In this document: piece after piece, positions 19,844 to 32,419 of the stretch | How the letters are laid out: every line of letters begins with the position of its first letter | Position numbering within the stretch: position 1 is the first letter of the stretch | Assembly (NCBI GenBank): GCA_023376005.1 | Contig: CM042145.1 | Location: 101,534,091 to 101,598,090 of the forward strand | Length of the DNA stretch: 64,000 bases | DNA from: Doryteuthis pealeii | Taxonomy: Eukaryota; Mollusca; Cephalopoda; Myopsida; Loliginidae | Direction of reading: 5' to 3' | Translations under genes and position numbers: made by a program | Notes under the pieces: generated by a model | The model's input: only the letters and a program-made list of their open reading frames with translations | Told to the model about the DNA's origin: nothing | Databases searched by the model: none

Positions 19844-20580
19844 TGACTCTTTGGACCCTAACGAATCACCTAGAAAATAAACTAAATAGGAGCTGCACAA
19901 GAATGCTGCACGCGGTCTTGAAAAATCATGGAAACAACACCCCACAAGAAAGCAGCTGTATGGCCACCTGCTGCTTATCACACAAACCATCCACAAGTAA
20001 GACAAACAAGACATGCTGGATACTGCTGGAAAAGCAAAGATGAACTTATATGACGTTCCCCTGTGGAGACTTGCACATGGGCATGCCAGTGTGGGACATC
20101 CAGCAAGGACCTACATCAATCAAATCTGTGCAGATTCTGGATGCTGTGTGGAGGACCATCCACAAGTAAGACAAACAAGACATGCTGGACACTGCTGGAA
20201 AAGCAAAGATGAACTTATATGACGTTCCCCTGTGGAGACTTGCACATGGGTATGCCAGTGTGGGACATCCAGCAAGGACCACATCAATCAAATCTGTGCA
20301 GATTCTGGATGCTGTGTGGAGACCATCCACAAGTAAGACAAACAAGACATGCTGGACACTGCTGGAAAAGCAAAGATGAACTTATATGACGTTCCCCTGT
20401 GGAGACTTGCACATGGGCATGCCAGTGTGGACATCCAGCAAGGACCTACATCTATCAAATCTGTGCAGATTCTGGATGCTGTGTGGAGGACCTGCCTGGG
20501 GCAATGGCCGATGAGGATGGTTGGTGAAAGATTGTCATGGATATCCATGCTGTTTGCACAACATGATGAGGATGATGACT
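19844..20580 (+). repeat. LINE RT C-terminal relic with internal ~168-bp tandem array
   Basis: Opens with RSCTRMLHAVLKNHGNNT-like residues (the KLDGxYTRMLRA region elsewhere). A unit beginning GACAAACAAGACATGCTGG then repeats at 20001, 20170 and 20337, with periods 169 and 167. It closes with the normal tail (ADEDGWxKIVMDIHAVCTT). Each unit spans the RHAGHCWKSKDELI to DSGCCVED segment. Later units carry small indels. Confidence 0.8.
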
Positions 20581-20584
20581 AATT

Positions 20585-21177
20585 CTGTCTTATAACAATT
20601 GTTAGATTAAACATAGAGATGCTGATAGGTATGCGTCCTTCGTCACTGACGCAGAAAAATTGTATCTATGTGTCCCAGTGTTTTTGTTTTTTTTCCTTCT
20701 TGCACAATTTCCAGCTAACAATAAATACATTTCAATATTTTCTTGGAAATGAATTACACTGTATGGGGTACAAGATAGGGGTTAGACAGCTTCAGTTGTT
20801 CATAAATAAAATCTCTACAATTTATTAAGAAACTTTAGTTGGGACCCATCAAATTTCCTGGGACACATTCAAATCAAATACATGTGTCCTAGGATGCACT
20901 AGATTAAAAAGCTATCAGCATCACTATTAAATGTATAAAATTTATAGATAAATATAACAACTATTATGGCAAATAGATAATTATCATTTATTGATATCTG
21001 TTAGCAGAAGATAGTCTCACAGATCCATTTTAACTGAATAGCAAGTTCGATCTTCGCAAGATGTCCCATACATTTGACAAATCCTACCCACAGTAAACAA
21101 GTTTGGTAAATAATTTTTAATTTAAAAAAATTTCTTTTTTTTTCTTTTAATATCTGTTAGTACAAAGCCTGTCTGAG
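20585..21177. other. No gene; AT-rich sequence
   Basis: Contains GTCCTTCGTCACTGACGCAG near 20635, CATCAAATTTCCTGGGACAC near 20848 and TCGATCTTCGCAAGATG near 21048 (like the tRNA-type B box near 23397). A related sequence occurs, inverted, at 61785-62000. I cannot name the repeat. Confidence 0.35.
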
Positions 21178-21179
21178 CA

Positions 21180-21510
21180 TTCATCATCATCATGTCACGC
21201 TATTAGCACGGATATCCATGACAATCTCTCTCCAGCCATCCCTATCACTCGTTGTTCTCAGGAGGTCCTCTGCACAGCATCCAGTATCGGCACAGAGCTG
21301 ATCAATATACATCTTTGCTGGCTGGCACTGGCCGGCCATGTGCTGGCTTCCACAGGAGGACATCACTTATGGGTTCGTCCTTGCTTCTCCAGCAGTGTCC
21401 TGTCCATCTTACTCAGATGGTTTGAGTGATATAGGGCAGGGACCATACAGCTGTTTTCTCGTGGGGTGTTGTTTCCACATTTAGGATCGCACATAGCATT
21501 CTTATGCATT
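21180..21510 (-). pseudogene. LINE RT C-terminal fragment
   Basis: Minus-strand frames encode the GHCWRSKDEPISDVLLWKPA, HMAGQCQPAKMYIDQLC and DREGWREIVMDIRANS-like tail, with several indels. It ends at a (CAT)n run as do other copies. 5'-truncated. Confidence 0.65.
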
Positions 21511-21544
21511 AAAATATGATAAATTCCGACATCTGGGCACTGAA

Positions 21545-22065
21545 AGGTGTTATAATCCAGGGATCACCAAACTTTTTTCACAGTGGGCCAAATAATTGAA
21601 AAAAATAACGAGAGCAGGCCACATCATTATTGTGTTCAATACTTGCTATCCAAAACGGAAGCTCTGAGAAAAAGATGTAAAACATAAATTTCTTTCCATG
21701 CTATATTCATGGTGGAGTGGCATAAGATGCACAAAAACAAATTTAAACAACATATTTATTTTCAAAACATTATCAAAGAATGCAACATTAGCAGAAAGGA
21801 TTAGTGAGATCTTTCAAGATATCATCAATGTTTGGATTGGAATTACTACATCCAATCACGAGAATTGCTTTCAAATGTTTATCAGTCAATTTCGTTTGAT
21901 GGGTTGATTCCATAGTCAAGTCCATGAAGATTTAGTAAGCATAACATGATATTTAAATGGTATCAGAACGACTCGCATTCTGTACGTTTTAACAAACTGT
22001 CGGCGGGCCTGATAAAATGCCCAAGTGGGCTGGATCCAGCCGGTAGGCTGTAGTTTGGTGACCCT
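21545..22065. repeat. Probable hAT-like DNA transposon remnant
   Basis: The left end CAGGGATCACCAAACTTTTTTC is nearly an inverted copy of the right end GTAGTTTGGTGACCCTG (22045-22065). The left flank is TATAATC and the right flank TATAATC, a 7-8 base target duplication. CAGGG termini with an 8-bp duplication are typical of hAT elements. About 510 bp, non-coding. Confidence 0.7.
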
Positions 22066-22084
22066 GTTATAATCTAATATTCAG

Positions 22085-22480
22085 TTGAATCCAGGTTGAT
22101 TGGTTGGTTGGTTTTTATGGAATGTCAACTATTCATGGGCTATTTTATACTAAAGATGTTTTGTTTTATTCATTCTTGTTGGGTATTCAGTTCTTTTTTT
22201 GGGGGGTGGGTGGGGGGGTTTAAAAACTTTTTTTTGTATTATTTTGATTATTCGAACTATAGTCCTCATCTTTATTGTTATTTACACAACGTTTCACGCT
22301 GTGGCCTTCTTTAGGTGTTTCTTGTCGTAATCGGGAACCTCCATGGAATGAGAACCAAACTCTTTATTAAGGCTCCCGAGTTCAACAAGGGCACATCAGC
22401 TGGGCTTATTTTACGCCTGTTGTCCTCAAAGAAAAACATAGCGTAAATAAGGGTAGGAATCCGGGACGACAAAATGTTTA
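22085..22480. repeat. Repeat D fragment joined to repeat E
   Basis: D blocks at 22090-22190 (GGTTTTTATGGAATGTCAAC, GGGCTATTTTATACTAAAGA) are followed by E blocks (TAGTCCTCATCTTTATTGTT, CAACGTTTCACGCTGTGGCC, GGGAACCTCCATGGAATGAG, TTACGCCTGTTGTCCTCAAAG). Confidence 0.5.
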
Positions 22481-22484
22481 CAGA

Positions 22485-25418
22485 ACGGATGACATTTTTC
22501 CCTCCGTGACTTCATTACCGACCACGATTCAGCCACATGTTGAATTTTGATGTTGGACCACGAAAATATATTCTAACATTCTAGGTGTCTCCACGTATTT
22601 GTGATGGAAAAATCAACTAAAATTTGTAAAAGTTAATGTTTGTGCTTTTAGTAAGAAAAGAATAAAAAGTTTGGAGAAAAATTCTTATATCCACAAACTT
22701 TAATAGAACCAGAGATATTTGTGTTTGAAAAGTTGTTTATGTAAATTTTAAGTTAAAACCACCTAGATTTTTTTTTTTTATTAAAAAATTTACACTAAAA
22801 TCTGCTATTTGATTTAATGATTTAATAATTAAAATTATGTAGAATACATCTATGAAGTCAATTAACAGATCCTAATTTAATAAACTTTTCGGTACCTACT
22901 TATTCATTTATTAATGAATTCATTTGTGAAAACCAGGGTATTTTGTAAGAAAAGTTTGTGTAAGTAAATAAATTTAAGTCAGTCAAACCGCCGTACTTAA
23001 ATTTTAAAGTCAGAAAGTTACATTTTTCAAACGAGACCATAATAACTGGATTTTGCTTTAATCATAATAGTCTAAATAGTGGGTTTGCAAATAATACACA
23101 TTGAATTTTTAATATTTCATTTCGTGGCTGAAAGATTGTGATAAATAAATACAACAAAAATGGGGATGTACGTCTGAAAAAGAATCATTCACAAAATGTG
23201 TGGATTAAAAATAAATATTCTATTGTCTATTTAAGTCTATTATTGGTTTTATTACATAAGCCGAACTAAAATAGAATTATAGGTAATATTTAATAACCAA
23301 GACCAAAGCAAAATGAAACATGTTTTCTTGAACAGACTGAATTAACACAAGCCATTTTTTTAAGTGAGGATTTTTTTTATGGAGGATTCAGCGAAGATCG
23401 AACTCGCTATTATAAGTCGTAATGAATCTGCCACAAGCTTGCTAACCATTACGCCACGACGAATGATGAAATTAGTTGGACTTTAATGATAGTAATAATC
23501 ATCTGTCTTTTCTCTCGACTAAAATTCTCATTATTGTAAATAACCCGTAGTAAAAACAGCACATCAAGATTTTTTTTTTAAGATAAAAATTAAGATAAAA
23601 ATACCGACTTAAATTAAGTCAGTTTCCAATCCAATTTCCAATCTGTGGGGGTCAGTGTTTGTACTGAACGTATCAAATCATCAAAATTCTCGATATAACA
23701 GAAATTATGAGGAATGAAATACTAGAGAATCCTTAACTCCTTAAAAACTAAGCATATCAATATGGACTGTTCTTACAACAGGAACACGTGGAGGTCACGG
23801 GACGTTTAGTTAGAAATTAATAAAATCCACCGAAGATAAAACAACTTCCTTATTTTCCCCGACTAAATGATTAGTGAAATATGCGATTTTTCGTAATATG
23901 ACGGTAAGAAGAGAGCATACTCTACTACCTCCATGTGGTACGCGTATGATGATTGGTTATCTATTTACAAAATCGTGTAAACTGCCCTTATTGTTTACAC
24001 AGCGAATAATATCTACCCCCCCCCAAAAAAAAGAGAACTGTTTATTTTTTAAGTGTCATACTGTACAAAAGTCTCCAACGAAAATGAAAATTTTAAAAAT
24101 TAGGTGTACAACTCAAAAAAGTTGAACAATAAAGCCGTCTAGTTTTTCATAAAGTGCGCCGGGAACTTTTGCACAGTTTCTGTAATCTAATTCACCAATT
24201 GGGATAATCTTCACTCTTCTATTTTACAGATATATATTTTTTTTTAAAATCAATCAATTTAGATGCCTTTATCAAAAAATCAAATAATATTTATCGTGAA
24301 GAAAAATAGAAGTTACATCATCACCGGGTAGTGAGATATTGAATTTAAAAAAAAAAGAAAAAGAAAAAAAAGATTTATTTAATAAACATAAACGAATGCT
24401 TACTTTACTGATATTACATGTAACTTCTCTTAAAGAAAGATGTAAGATGTCTAGTTTTTCTAATAAGAAAAAAATGGAGATAAAGCAAATTTATGACAAG
24501 TGTGAAAAATTATAGACTTATCTTAAATAATAAATTTATATGAAAAAGTATACAAAATAAAATAATGTAAAGTTGTAAAGACACAGAAACGATTCTATTT
24601 TGAAATATCTAATCACTTACTACTTGTTGTGGTACAAACAATAAATTTGCTGATTAAATAAATAAAAATAAATAAAGGAAAGCATTAAAAAAGGAGGTGC
24701 TATTCGAAAATCTTAATTTTCTTTATATCTTTTTTTTGTCTGAAGTTTGACTTTTTTTTAAAAATCTCATACTCAAGTAATCGGAAAACAAACTAAGTAA
24801 TCTTTCTTCGACTAATCCAAAATTTACTCCTTAAAATTGCAAACATAAAAGTAGATAAATTTTCTTCTTACCGGTTAAAAAATCTCTGTATCAAACATGT
24901 GCAAAGATAATTCAATTGTTGTTGTTCATTTGATATGGAATAAAAATTTGGATTCTTGTAAAGCGGAACAAATATCTCGAGACATAATTTCGTACGGTGA
25001 CAACCCAAAAATTTAACCTTAGTTTTTTGTTCCAGTTCATTCCTTCTATTGTTTTTAGTTTTTTGTTCATCTTGAATGTTAGCGTTATCATCCCTAACAT
25101 GTCTCATAGTAATTAATCGTTGATTAGTTTTAAGGCCACAAGAATGGGATGACCAGTGAGAATTAAACTAATTACTCAATAACAAGAAGGGTCAGTTAAC
25201 CATTACATCATGACGAGATATACCTATCTGTCCATAATTACAATATCTATGAAATGGAATTTCATTATTTTTGCTACATATTTTAAATACAATATTTTCT
25301 TTAATTAAATAAATACGCCTTTGCCTTCCAATGAATGGGAGTATTTATTTTATATTTTATAAATTTTTAAAAATCCCTAAAAAATAAATAACATAGTTGA
25401 CAGCTGGGACTTTTAATA
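22485..25418. other. Long AT-rich stretch without recognised gene
   Basis: No exon with family similarity found on either strand. A minus-strand tRNA-like SINE head is visible at 23374-23462: CGTGGCGTAATGGTTAGC as A box, GAGTTCGATCTTCGCTGAAT as B box. A shorter relic with GGTTAACTGACC lies near 25190. Several homopolymer tracts. Confidence 0.4.
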
Positions 25419-25426
25419 TAAAATTC

Positions 25427-25665
25427 GGACCATATGACCATTAGGCACCCTTTTTGATCTCGATTCAGAATGACGTGTTTTTCATTTACACCGTCAATAT
25501 CCAGTTGTTTGTTAGGGGTTAGGGATTAGGGTTATGGGTTAGTTTTAAAATTAAAAATCCTCTAAAAATCGTCTGTTAACAAACAACCGGATATTGACGA
25601 TGTAAATGAAAAACGTGTCCTTCTGAATCGAGATCAAAAAGGGGTGCCTAAAGGTTATATGGTCC
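25427..25665. mobile_element. 239-bp MITE with 8-bp duplication and telomere-like core, copy 1
   Basis: Terminal inverted repeats GGACCATATGACC / GGTTATATGGTCC are embedded in longer imperfect arms. Flanks are TAAAATTC at 25419-25426 and 25666-25673, a perfect 8-base duplication. The core at 25515-25545 reads GTTAGGGGTTAGGGATTAGG. No coding capacity. An 8-bp duplication with GG ends fits Merlin- or hAT-type transposition (inference). Confidence 0.88.
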
Positions 25666-25673
25666 TAAAATTC

Positions 25674-26899
25674 CTTAGAAAATAAGCTAAGGATTAAAAA
25701 GGCAAAACAAAACAAAAAACAAAAACCCAAAACAAAAATGGATAAATATTTTTTCTTATTTCCGAGACTTAAATTTCAAAATGTAAGAAATCTACCGAAA
25801 AAATTAGAGTATCGACTTTTTTTTTTTTTTAAAATTTTTTTATTACATATGTTCCGTCATTTGATTATCTTTCCAAAAATGTAAAATTAATTTTCTTGCA
25901 AAACAAAACAAAAAAACAAAAAATTACAAGGGGTCAATGCGCGAAACAAAAACTTTTAATTTTTATATACCAAAAGTTTTTATTAAAATCAGATTATTAG
26001 TTTATTTTTGTTGAAGAATTTCCTATGATTACTCTTATTAGCAGGTGAGCGAAAACGAGCATAGCTAAATATAAATGACTTTTAGATTATCTGTGAAAAA
26101 ATTATACATCAATATTTGTTCTGTCTAAAAGTTTTTAAACTAAGATTTCTCTATTAATTATTACATCAGCCTACTAAATAAACTTGTTATTAAATGAATA
26201 TTTATTTTTAGAATCTAAAAATATGAAATTTAAACTTAAATTTATACGCATTATATTTTAAATTAATTTTTATCTATTAATTAGGTATAAACATTGTTGC
26301 TTTAAAGGCTCATATGGATGGAGCTAACAGCAATATTTATTTTAAAGAATTTCGATTTGTTTCCTTGACGCGTATAATAATCAGTTTGAAACGATTCAGA
26401 AATTTAAAAGAAAGATATGTTAACTATTTATAGTTTATAACTATCTTTAATTTAAACATTCATTGTAATTCAAAATAAATTAATTCTAATATCGGTTAAA
26501 TTTAATTTTAGTATAAAGACATAGCCCAATTCTGAGTGTTTTAATCCTCCAAAGGTGGGGGCGCAAAGAAATCTGCAATGTTTTTAATAAAGTAACTGAT
26601 GCATTATAAAATTCATCAACACTTAACATTTCATTAAAATCTGATAACTCCTTGATTTTTGGTAACTTTTTGTTTATCAATCAAGGGTGTTAGTGAATTG
26701 TTACGTCGTGGCTATCATACTATTCACATATTTCGCGCGCATTTTTGTCTAAGTAAAAAAAACTAAACAAAAAAAACAAACAAGCAGTCTTATTGTTTGT
26801 TTTTTTTTTTTTGTTTTTTTTTTTCGTGTTTGGAACAAAAAAAAATGGATGTTACCTTGAATAAAATATCACATGAGTAATTTTTTGTATATAGTGTAT

Positions 26900-26933
<34 letters not shown>

Positions 26934-27145
26934 GATGCTGATTATGTATCTATTTTTCGTCTGAAATTTAAATTTAACCTTAAATAATCGATTTAGTCAA
27001 TTTTAATTCGTTTTTTTTAGTGTTTATGTGCGCGAAATTGGCGGCAACTATACCGTGTGATAAAAGGTTAATCCTGAAATAGATTATGAATAAAAAGTGC
27101 AAACAGAAAACATAACAGGAGGTTGTGTTGATCAGACATCATAGG
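25674..27145. other. AT-rich stretch, no gene
   Basis: Poly-T/poly-A tracts (25818, 26805, and 26903-26932, a ~30-base T run). A diverged foldback-MITE arm at 26490-26690 (ACTGATGCATTATAAAATTC, TTTCATTAAAATCTGATAAC). No exon found. Confidence 0.4.
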
Positions 27146-27364
27146 GGCCGGTTTAGCTCAGTCGGTAGAGCGTTCAGCTAGGAATCCCAAGGTTCTTGGT
27201 TCGATACCGGCCCTCGCCAACTCAGCGCATGAGTAGCACGGGGATTTGTGCGGTAAAGTGATGACGTCAAAATAATCTCCTTGGTCTAGCGCTAGTGAAA
27301 AGGAGATAGACTCGCTGTCTGGCTGATACCGACATTAGCCGCCCCAACGACTTTACTTACTTAT
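27146..27364 (+). mobile_element. SINE family A, well preserved head
   Basis: GGCCGGTTTAGCTCAGTCGG is followed by TAGAGCGTTC and GGTTCGATACCGGCC, so the head ends nearly complement each other like a tRNA acceptor stem. The body has an internal deletion after GTAAAGTGATG and ends ACATTAGCCGCCCCAACG. Confidence 0.9.
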
Positions 27365-28780
27365 ATATCTTTGGTAATAATAATTTACAAATGTAGAGAT
27401 GTACAAATTCACGCATCTGCTATGAGGGGGGTCTTCAAAAAAATCAACAAAAATAAAGTAATAATTCGATTTTAATAAAATGTTTGGTATAGGAAGCAAT
27501 AAAAGAAAAGCTTGTTTTCTAAATAAATGTTTACTCTAAATCAAAAAGGCTAAGTATTTTTTCGTTATTTTCTGTCTCGCACATTGAACCCCCATATAGT
27601 GAAAAATAAGTTTCTTCCTAATTTTTGGTTTCTGAAAATGAATTTTACATTTTCGGAAAGAGAATTCAATGGCTGAAAGTATGTAAAATAAAAAAAAAAT
27701 GATATTTTGATAAAGTCAGTAGCAGGACGTCTTACATTTTGAAACTTATGTCTTGTAGATAAGAAAAAAGCTTCTTTCATTTTTAAATCGTTAGCTTATT
27801 TTCTTTGGAATGTGATATTAAAAATTCAGCATGTCTACATTTGTATTTTTTTATTTTAGAGATGTTTTAAAATTTATAAATGTAAAATAAATACTCTCAT
27901 TTCACTAAAGATCTTTGGCGTATTTTTTTAATTAAAAAAAAGAAGATTGCGTTAAAATATATATATCTAAAAATGCGATTCCATTTGAATGATCTATATT
28001 AAAAAAAACATCGAAAATAATTTTTGAAGTAAAAATTGTTTATTTTTATTACAGGATCCGTTTACATAACAATATTTGTATAGGAAACTATTCTCTAGTG
28101 CTGACTGCTACTGCTGATAACGTGGTAAAAATTACACTTACAACCAGTCATAAAAAAATAACCCTACATTATATTTTGGCGGGAAATGTATGAAAAATTA
28201 ATCGAAAAATGATTTCAAACGTTGAAAACCTACTTATGTAAGATATATCTGTTTTTTTCTTCTTTCTTTTTTTAACACATCAACTTGGAATTGTTCTTTA
28301 TATTAAGCGTAAAAGAAAACAGTAAAAAGATTATTTTCCATTTTTTATTAACGTTTTGAAATATCTTTTAAAAAGTTGCGCACTTTTTGTCCGTTTTTTG
28401 TACATCCCTAGAGAAAAACAATACCGTACCTTATTTCGTTGTTTTGAATACTCGTGTTCCTCAATTGTACGACCGTTTAACATCTTGCAACACCCACTGG
28501 TTAAAAATGAGACCGTCCAAATAGTCCAAGATTAAATGCAAAAATGTAAATCCTGATTATCTGGCACCGCTTATCAGCTGAATTCTTATTTCTTATGAGT
28601 GTTGTCACCTCAGCTAAATAATGGATTATTCCGTTTTTATTAAAAAAAAAAGGGGGGGGGCATGCTACCAAGAAAAATATGATAAGAAAGAAAGAAAGAA
28701 AGTTGGGGAAAGATATAGAGAGGGGGTGAATGCGCGAAAACGATAGCGATAGTCTATTTCAATCGAACATAATGAAAAGA
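27365..28780. other. AT-rich stretch, no gene
   Basis: Low-complexity AT-rich DNA. One 71-codon minus-strand open frame (27565-27780) has no recognisable motif. A (GAAA)n tract lies at 28685-28700. Confidence 0.35.
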
Positions 28781-28781
28781 T

Positions 28782-28782
<1 letters not shown>

Positions 28783-28851
<69 letters not shown>
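28783..28851. repeat. (GA)n microsatellite
   Basis: About 68 bases of perfect GA repeat. Confidence 0.95.
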
Positions 28852-28853
<2 letters not shown>

Positions 28854-29104
28854 AAATCAAGATTATTATACTTTTTACCTCTTGAACTATTTTACCGTCA
28901 AGCGTTGTAATAATTAAATTATCATACTGTAGTATATCTACAGGTCCAGCTAGATAATAATTATTGCTTATTAAACTTTATAATTTCTTTTCTAAATTCT
29001 ATTCACTTCTTACTTTGTGTTAAATGACATGAAATATTTTCCTCCCCACATAAATAGATTGAATTAAACATAGGAGAAAAAGTTATTAACATTAAATAAA
29101 AGTT

Positions 29105-29290
29105 CTGTGGACCCATACACATGAGCACACCATAGTGGGCTGATCAGCAAAAACTTACATTGATCAGCTCTGTTCGGATTCTGGATGTCGCGAGGAGGAC
29201 TTGCCAGGAGCGATGACCGATATGGACGATTGGCGAGAGAGAGGTACAGGAATCCGTGCTATCGGCACAACATGATGATGATGATGATTT
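29105..29290 (+). pseudogene. LINE RT C-terminal fragment
   Basis: The plus strand encodes HSGLISKNLH-DQLCSDSGCREEDLPGAMTDMDDWRERGTGIRAIGTT-like residues in one main frame, ending at (ATG)n. A short 5'-truncated relic. Confidence 0.65.
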
Positions 29291-29294
29291 GCAT

Positions 29295-31453
29295 TTTTGT
29301 TGAATATTTGATGTGGGTACACCCCCTGCACCCACCTTTGTTGAGTGAAGTGTCAGAAGGTAATACATTGTAGATGCTACAGCTGTGAATTTGATTGGAC
29401 AAAATTATCCAATCAAATTGATGGAAATTGTCGTCTGCAAAACGAGTTTTTTCAGCGCTCTTGTCACAAGTAATTGGGGCCCAAATAATTGATTTTATTT
29501 ATTTATTGGTACAGTATTCAGTTATTATTACAGTTTCCAGACCAAGAAGTAAGATAAAAATGAATTCTTACAAGAAAATTGAATTGACGTTCTAAACAAA
29601 AGGTAAGTAAGTAAAGTTTTACGATTTTCTTGGTCATTTTCAGGATTCTCTTTGCTTTTTTTATATACATTTTTGTTAAAACAAACCCAACAAATATTTA
29701 GTACCACTTTCAGTATTAAAAATATTTTTTAGCCCAATGAAATAAACAATTAAAATACAATTTGCTGTTTTTCTTTTTCTTCTACTGAGGCATTACAAAA
29801 AAAAAAGTTTTTTAAAAATTAAAAAAACAAAAAAAACTTTCACATATTCAAATATAAAAATGTGTGGAATGAATACGGAAAATTTCGACTGAGAAAACGG
29901 TTTTAAAAAGCAAAAGTTCACAATAAGATGTTAATGTTAAATTATTGATAATTTAAATTCAGAGGATTCAAAATGCCGATACAAAAATTCATGGCTTAAT
30001 GCAGAATAGTGCGCAAGAGATAATATTAGGGTCTGCCAAAATGTCGTCTGCTTTTCATTTTAAAAACGAATTAAAATTAATTAAATCGATTATTTAAGGT
30101 CAAATTTTTGTCTAAGTCGAAAAGTAGTAACATAATGAGAATCAGTAAAAAAACAAAAAAAAACAAAAAAAAACAAAAAACGAAAAAAGCATAATGATAT
30201 TACACATGTAATTTATTTTAAATACATTTAAAACGATTTTTTCGGTCAATTTTGATCCAATGTATCTTAAGATGGCTGCCGTGAGTTGTGTTTACAAAAT
30301 AAATTTAACACATTCGATTGACCCCCCCCCCCTCCAAAAAAAAAAAAAAACAACCAAAATCAGGGAATTATCCGATTTTAATGAAATTTTCAGTATTAAT
30401 TCATCAATGAATTAATTTTATAATGCATCAGTTACTAAACTAGTAAAAATAAATAAATAAAGGAAGTCATTATTTTAATTACTTTAATTTTAGTTATGTT
30501 TCAATTTAACGGTCGTAGGGAACAGAAGAAATGGATATATTTTATATTTTGTTTTTTATATTTTATATTAAAAAAAAAGGTTTTGTTTTATAATGTTTTT
30601 TGCTTTTTTTATTTTTATTTAGTCCCCCACTCTCGAATGGCTAAAAAAAAAACTACAACAAAAAGAAGCCTGTTTTATTGAAAAAAAAATTATTTTCGTT
30701 TTGTTTTATCATGTTTCTTCCTTTGATTTAATTTTTTTTTAATGATGTGTGACGTCGTGGTTTATTTTAACACAGATGTATGACATCATAGTTTCTTGTA
30801 GTTATCTATGAACAGAAACCCATTCTGAACTAGTGCAAATAAATCAGCAATTACTTTATTTTTTGTTATATTCCAATTTAATCAAAAGGGTTTTGTTGTT
30901 TGTTTGTTTTTGTTTTTTCTGGAGCCATTGGATGAACATATGTGAGGCCACCCTTTCATTTGTTTTTCATGCAAGCCATTTTTTTTTTTTTTTGCAATGC
31001 ATACTCAAGGCTGTAACAGAGATAAACGCTGATTTTAGCTGGGGCAATTTTTTTCTTTATTGTATTTTCCTAAAATAATGCCCCGTAAAAATATTACTAG
31101 TGGTAACAATTTTTTTAAAAAGTGGGGATACTTTCCTAATGCAATTATTGAGCCACATTTCACTAATCTACACTTCAAACCCAATGTAACCCTAAAGAAA
31201 CTCGAACCCAAACCTAAAATCTTATATTCCATCCCAACCCACTGTTTTGCCAAGTTTTCCATAGCACCTGCAAGTCAAATCAAAGAGCCCCTACATTTAA
31301 CACCCGCGTCCGTATTATGTCCAAAAGTACAACTCTGCTTCCGTTTTGTGAGATTTCAATACATATTTAATCCTATAAAATGGTGTATTCTAAAATAATG
31401 ATGTTTTTGGGGAGAGATGGGGTAAAATGATTTTAGATTTCTCCTCGAAATTA
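29295..31453. other. AT-rich stretch, no gene
   Basis: A fragment of the foldback MITE at 30355-30440 (CAGGGAATTATCCGATTTTA, ATGAAATTTTCAGTATTAAT). A-rich tracts at 30150-30190 and 30335. One 112-codon plus-strand open frame (31060-31398) has no motif, and its flanks look repetitive. Confidence 0.35.
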
Positions 31454-31454
31454 A

Positions 31455-31686
31455 TTTTTTTATTTTATTCAGATTCATTCATGTCTTTCACACATAAGGG
31501 GAAGTAACTCTAAAGTGACTCGGTGGAGCTTTTGCGCGATGGATTCCATAACGATCTTGTTATAAATAATTTTTTTATTTTATTCAGATTCATTCATGTC
31601 TTTTACACATAAGGGGAAGTAACTCTAAAGTGACTCGGTGGAGCTTTTTGCGCGATGGATTCCATAACGATCTTGTTATAAATAAT
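31455..31686 (+). repeat. Tandem duplication, ~116-bp unit
   Basis: Two almost identical copies containing CAGATTCATTCATGTCTTT, ACATAAGGGGAAGTAACTC and GCGCGATGGATTCCATAACG. They differ by about one substitution and one T in a homopolymer. Confidence 0.9.
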
Positions 31687-31689
31687 GTA

Positions 31690-32160
31690 AACTTTGAAAT
31701 ATGAATAGATGAATTTAAAAAAATCCATATCTATCAAATATTAATCTTCTTGTTACGGTTTCTTATTTTCTTTGTGTGAGCAAGAGATTTTGATGCTCAG
31801 ATCTGTGTTGTTCCAATTGAAATGAAGAAAAAAGTACTGGGTTACACTCAAAGGCTCACTGCATAGTGTTATATATATCACAACAAGGACACTGTTGCTA
31901 CTGCTGCTGTGTCATTGTATGCCCAACTCAGCTGCTGCTGATACTATACTCACCCCTGCTGTTACCCCAAACTTCAGTACAGAATAAAATCCTAGAATCT
32001 GACACACGTGTTTGTTCGCCTTTCCTTTCAGCATTACTTACTCACTATTCTCTGAGCATACTAAACATATAATATAGACCTGATGAATGTGGAAGAACTA
32101 TAGACAGTGTATAAAAGTACAATATATATAACTACTATCTTCAAGGTATTCTAATATATA
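31690..32160. other. No gene; possible LTR-like segment
   Basis: CTGCTGCTG clusters at 31895-31945, an AATAAAATCC poly(A)-like signal at 31983 and GACACACGTGTTTGTTCGCC after it. The arrangement resembles an LTR, but I could not fix ends or find a second copy. Confidence 0.2.
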
Positions 32161-32165
32161 TATAA

Positions 32166-32419
32166 AGTAAAAGTAAAGTCGACGGGGTGCCTAAAGTCGG
32201 TATCAGCCAGTCAGCGAGGGAGTCTATCCCCTTTCAATAGCACTAGACCAAGGAGATTGTTTTAGCATCTGAGGTGGAGCGCCACATCTACCATCAGCTC
32301 CTTACTTTACCGCACAGATCCCTGTGCTACTCATACACTGAGTTGGCGAGGACCGGTATCGAACTAGGAACCTTGTGATTTCTAGCCAAACGCTCTATCG
32401 ACTGAGCTAACCCGGCCCT
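32166..32419 (-). mobile_element. SINE family A
   Basis: Full minus-strand copy from the CCGGGTTAGCTCAGTCGATA head at 32419 to the AAGTCGACGGGGTGCCTAAA tail. Very similar to the copy at 18911-19168. Flanked by TA microsatellite sequence. Confidence 0.88.

Noticed and set aside
25515..25545. Interstitial or true telomere
   Set aside because: Only a few degenerate TTAGGG-like units, and they are internal to a MITE with target duplications.
27146..27212. Functional tRNA gene
   Set aside because: A and B boxes and stem ends are present, but the anticodon arm is not convincing and the sequence continues into the SINE body shared by many copies.
31060..31398. 112-codon plus-strand open frame
   Set aside because: No recognisable domain, no splice or promoter context, AT-rich surroundings with repeats.
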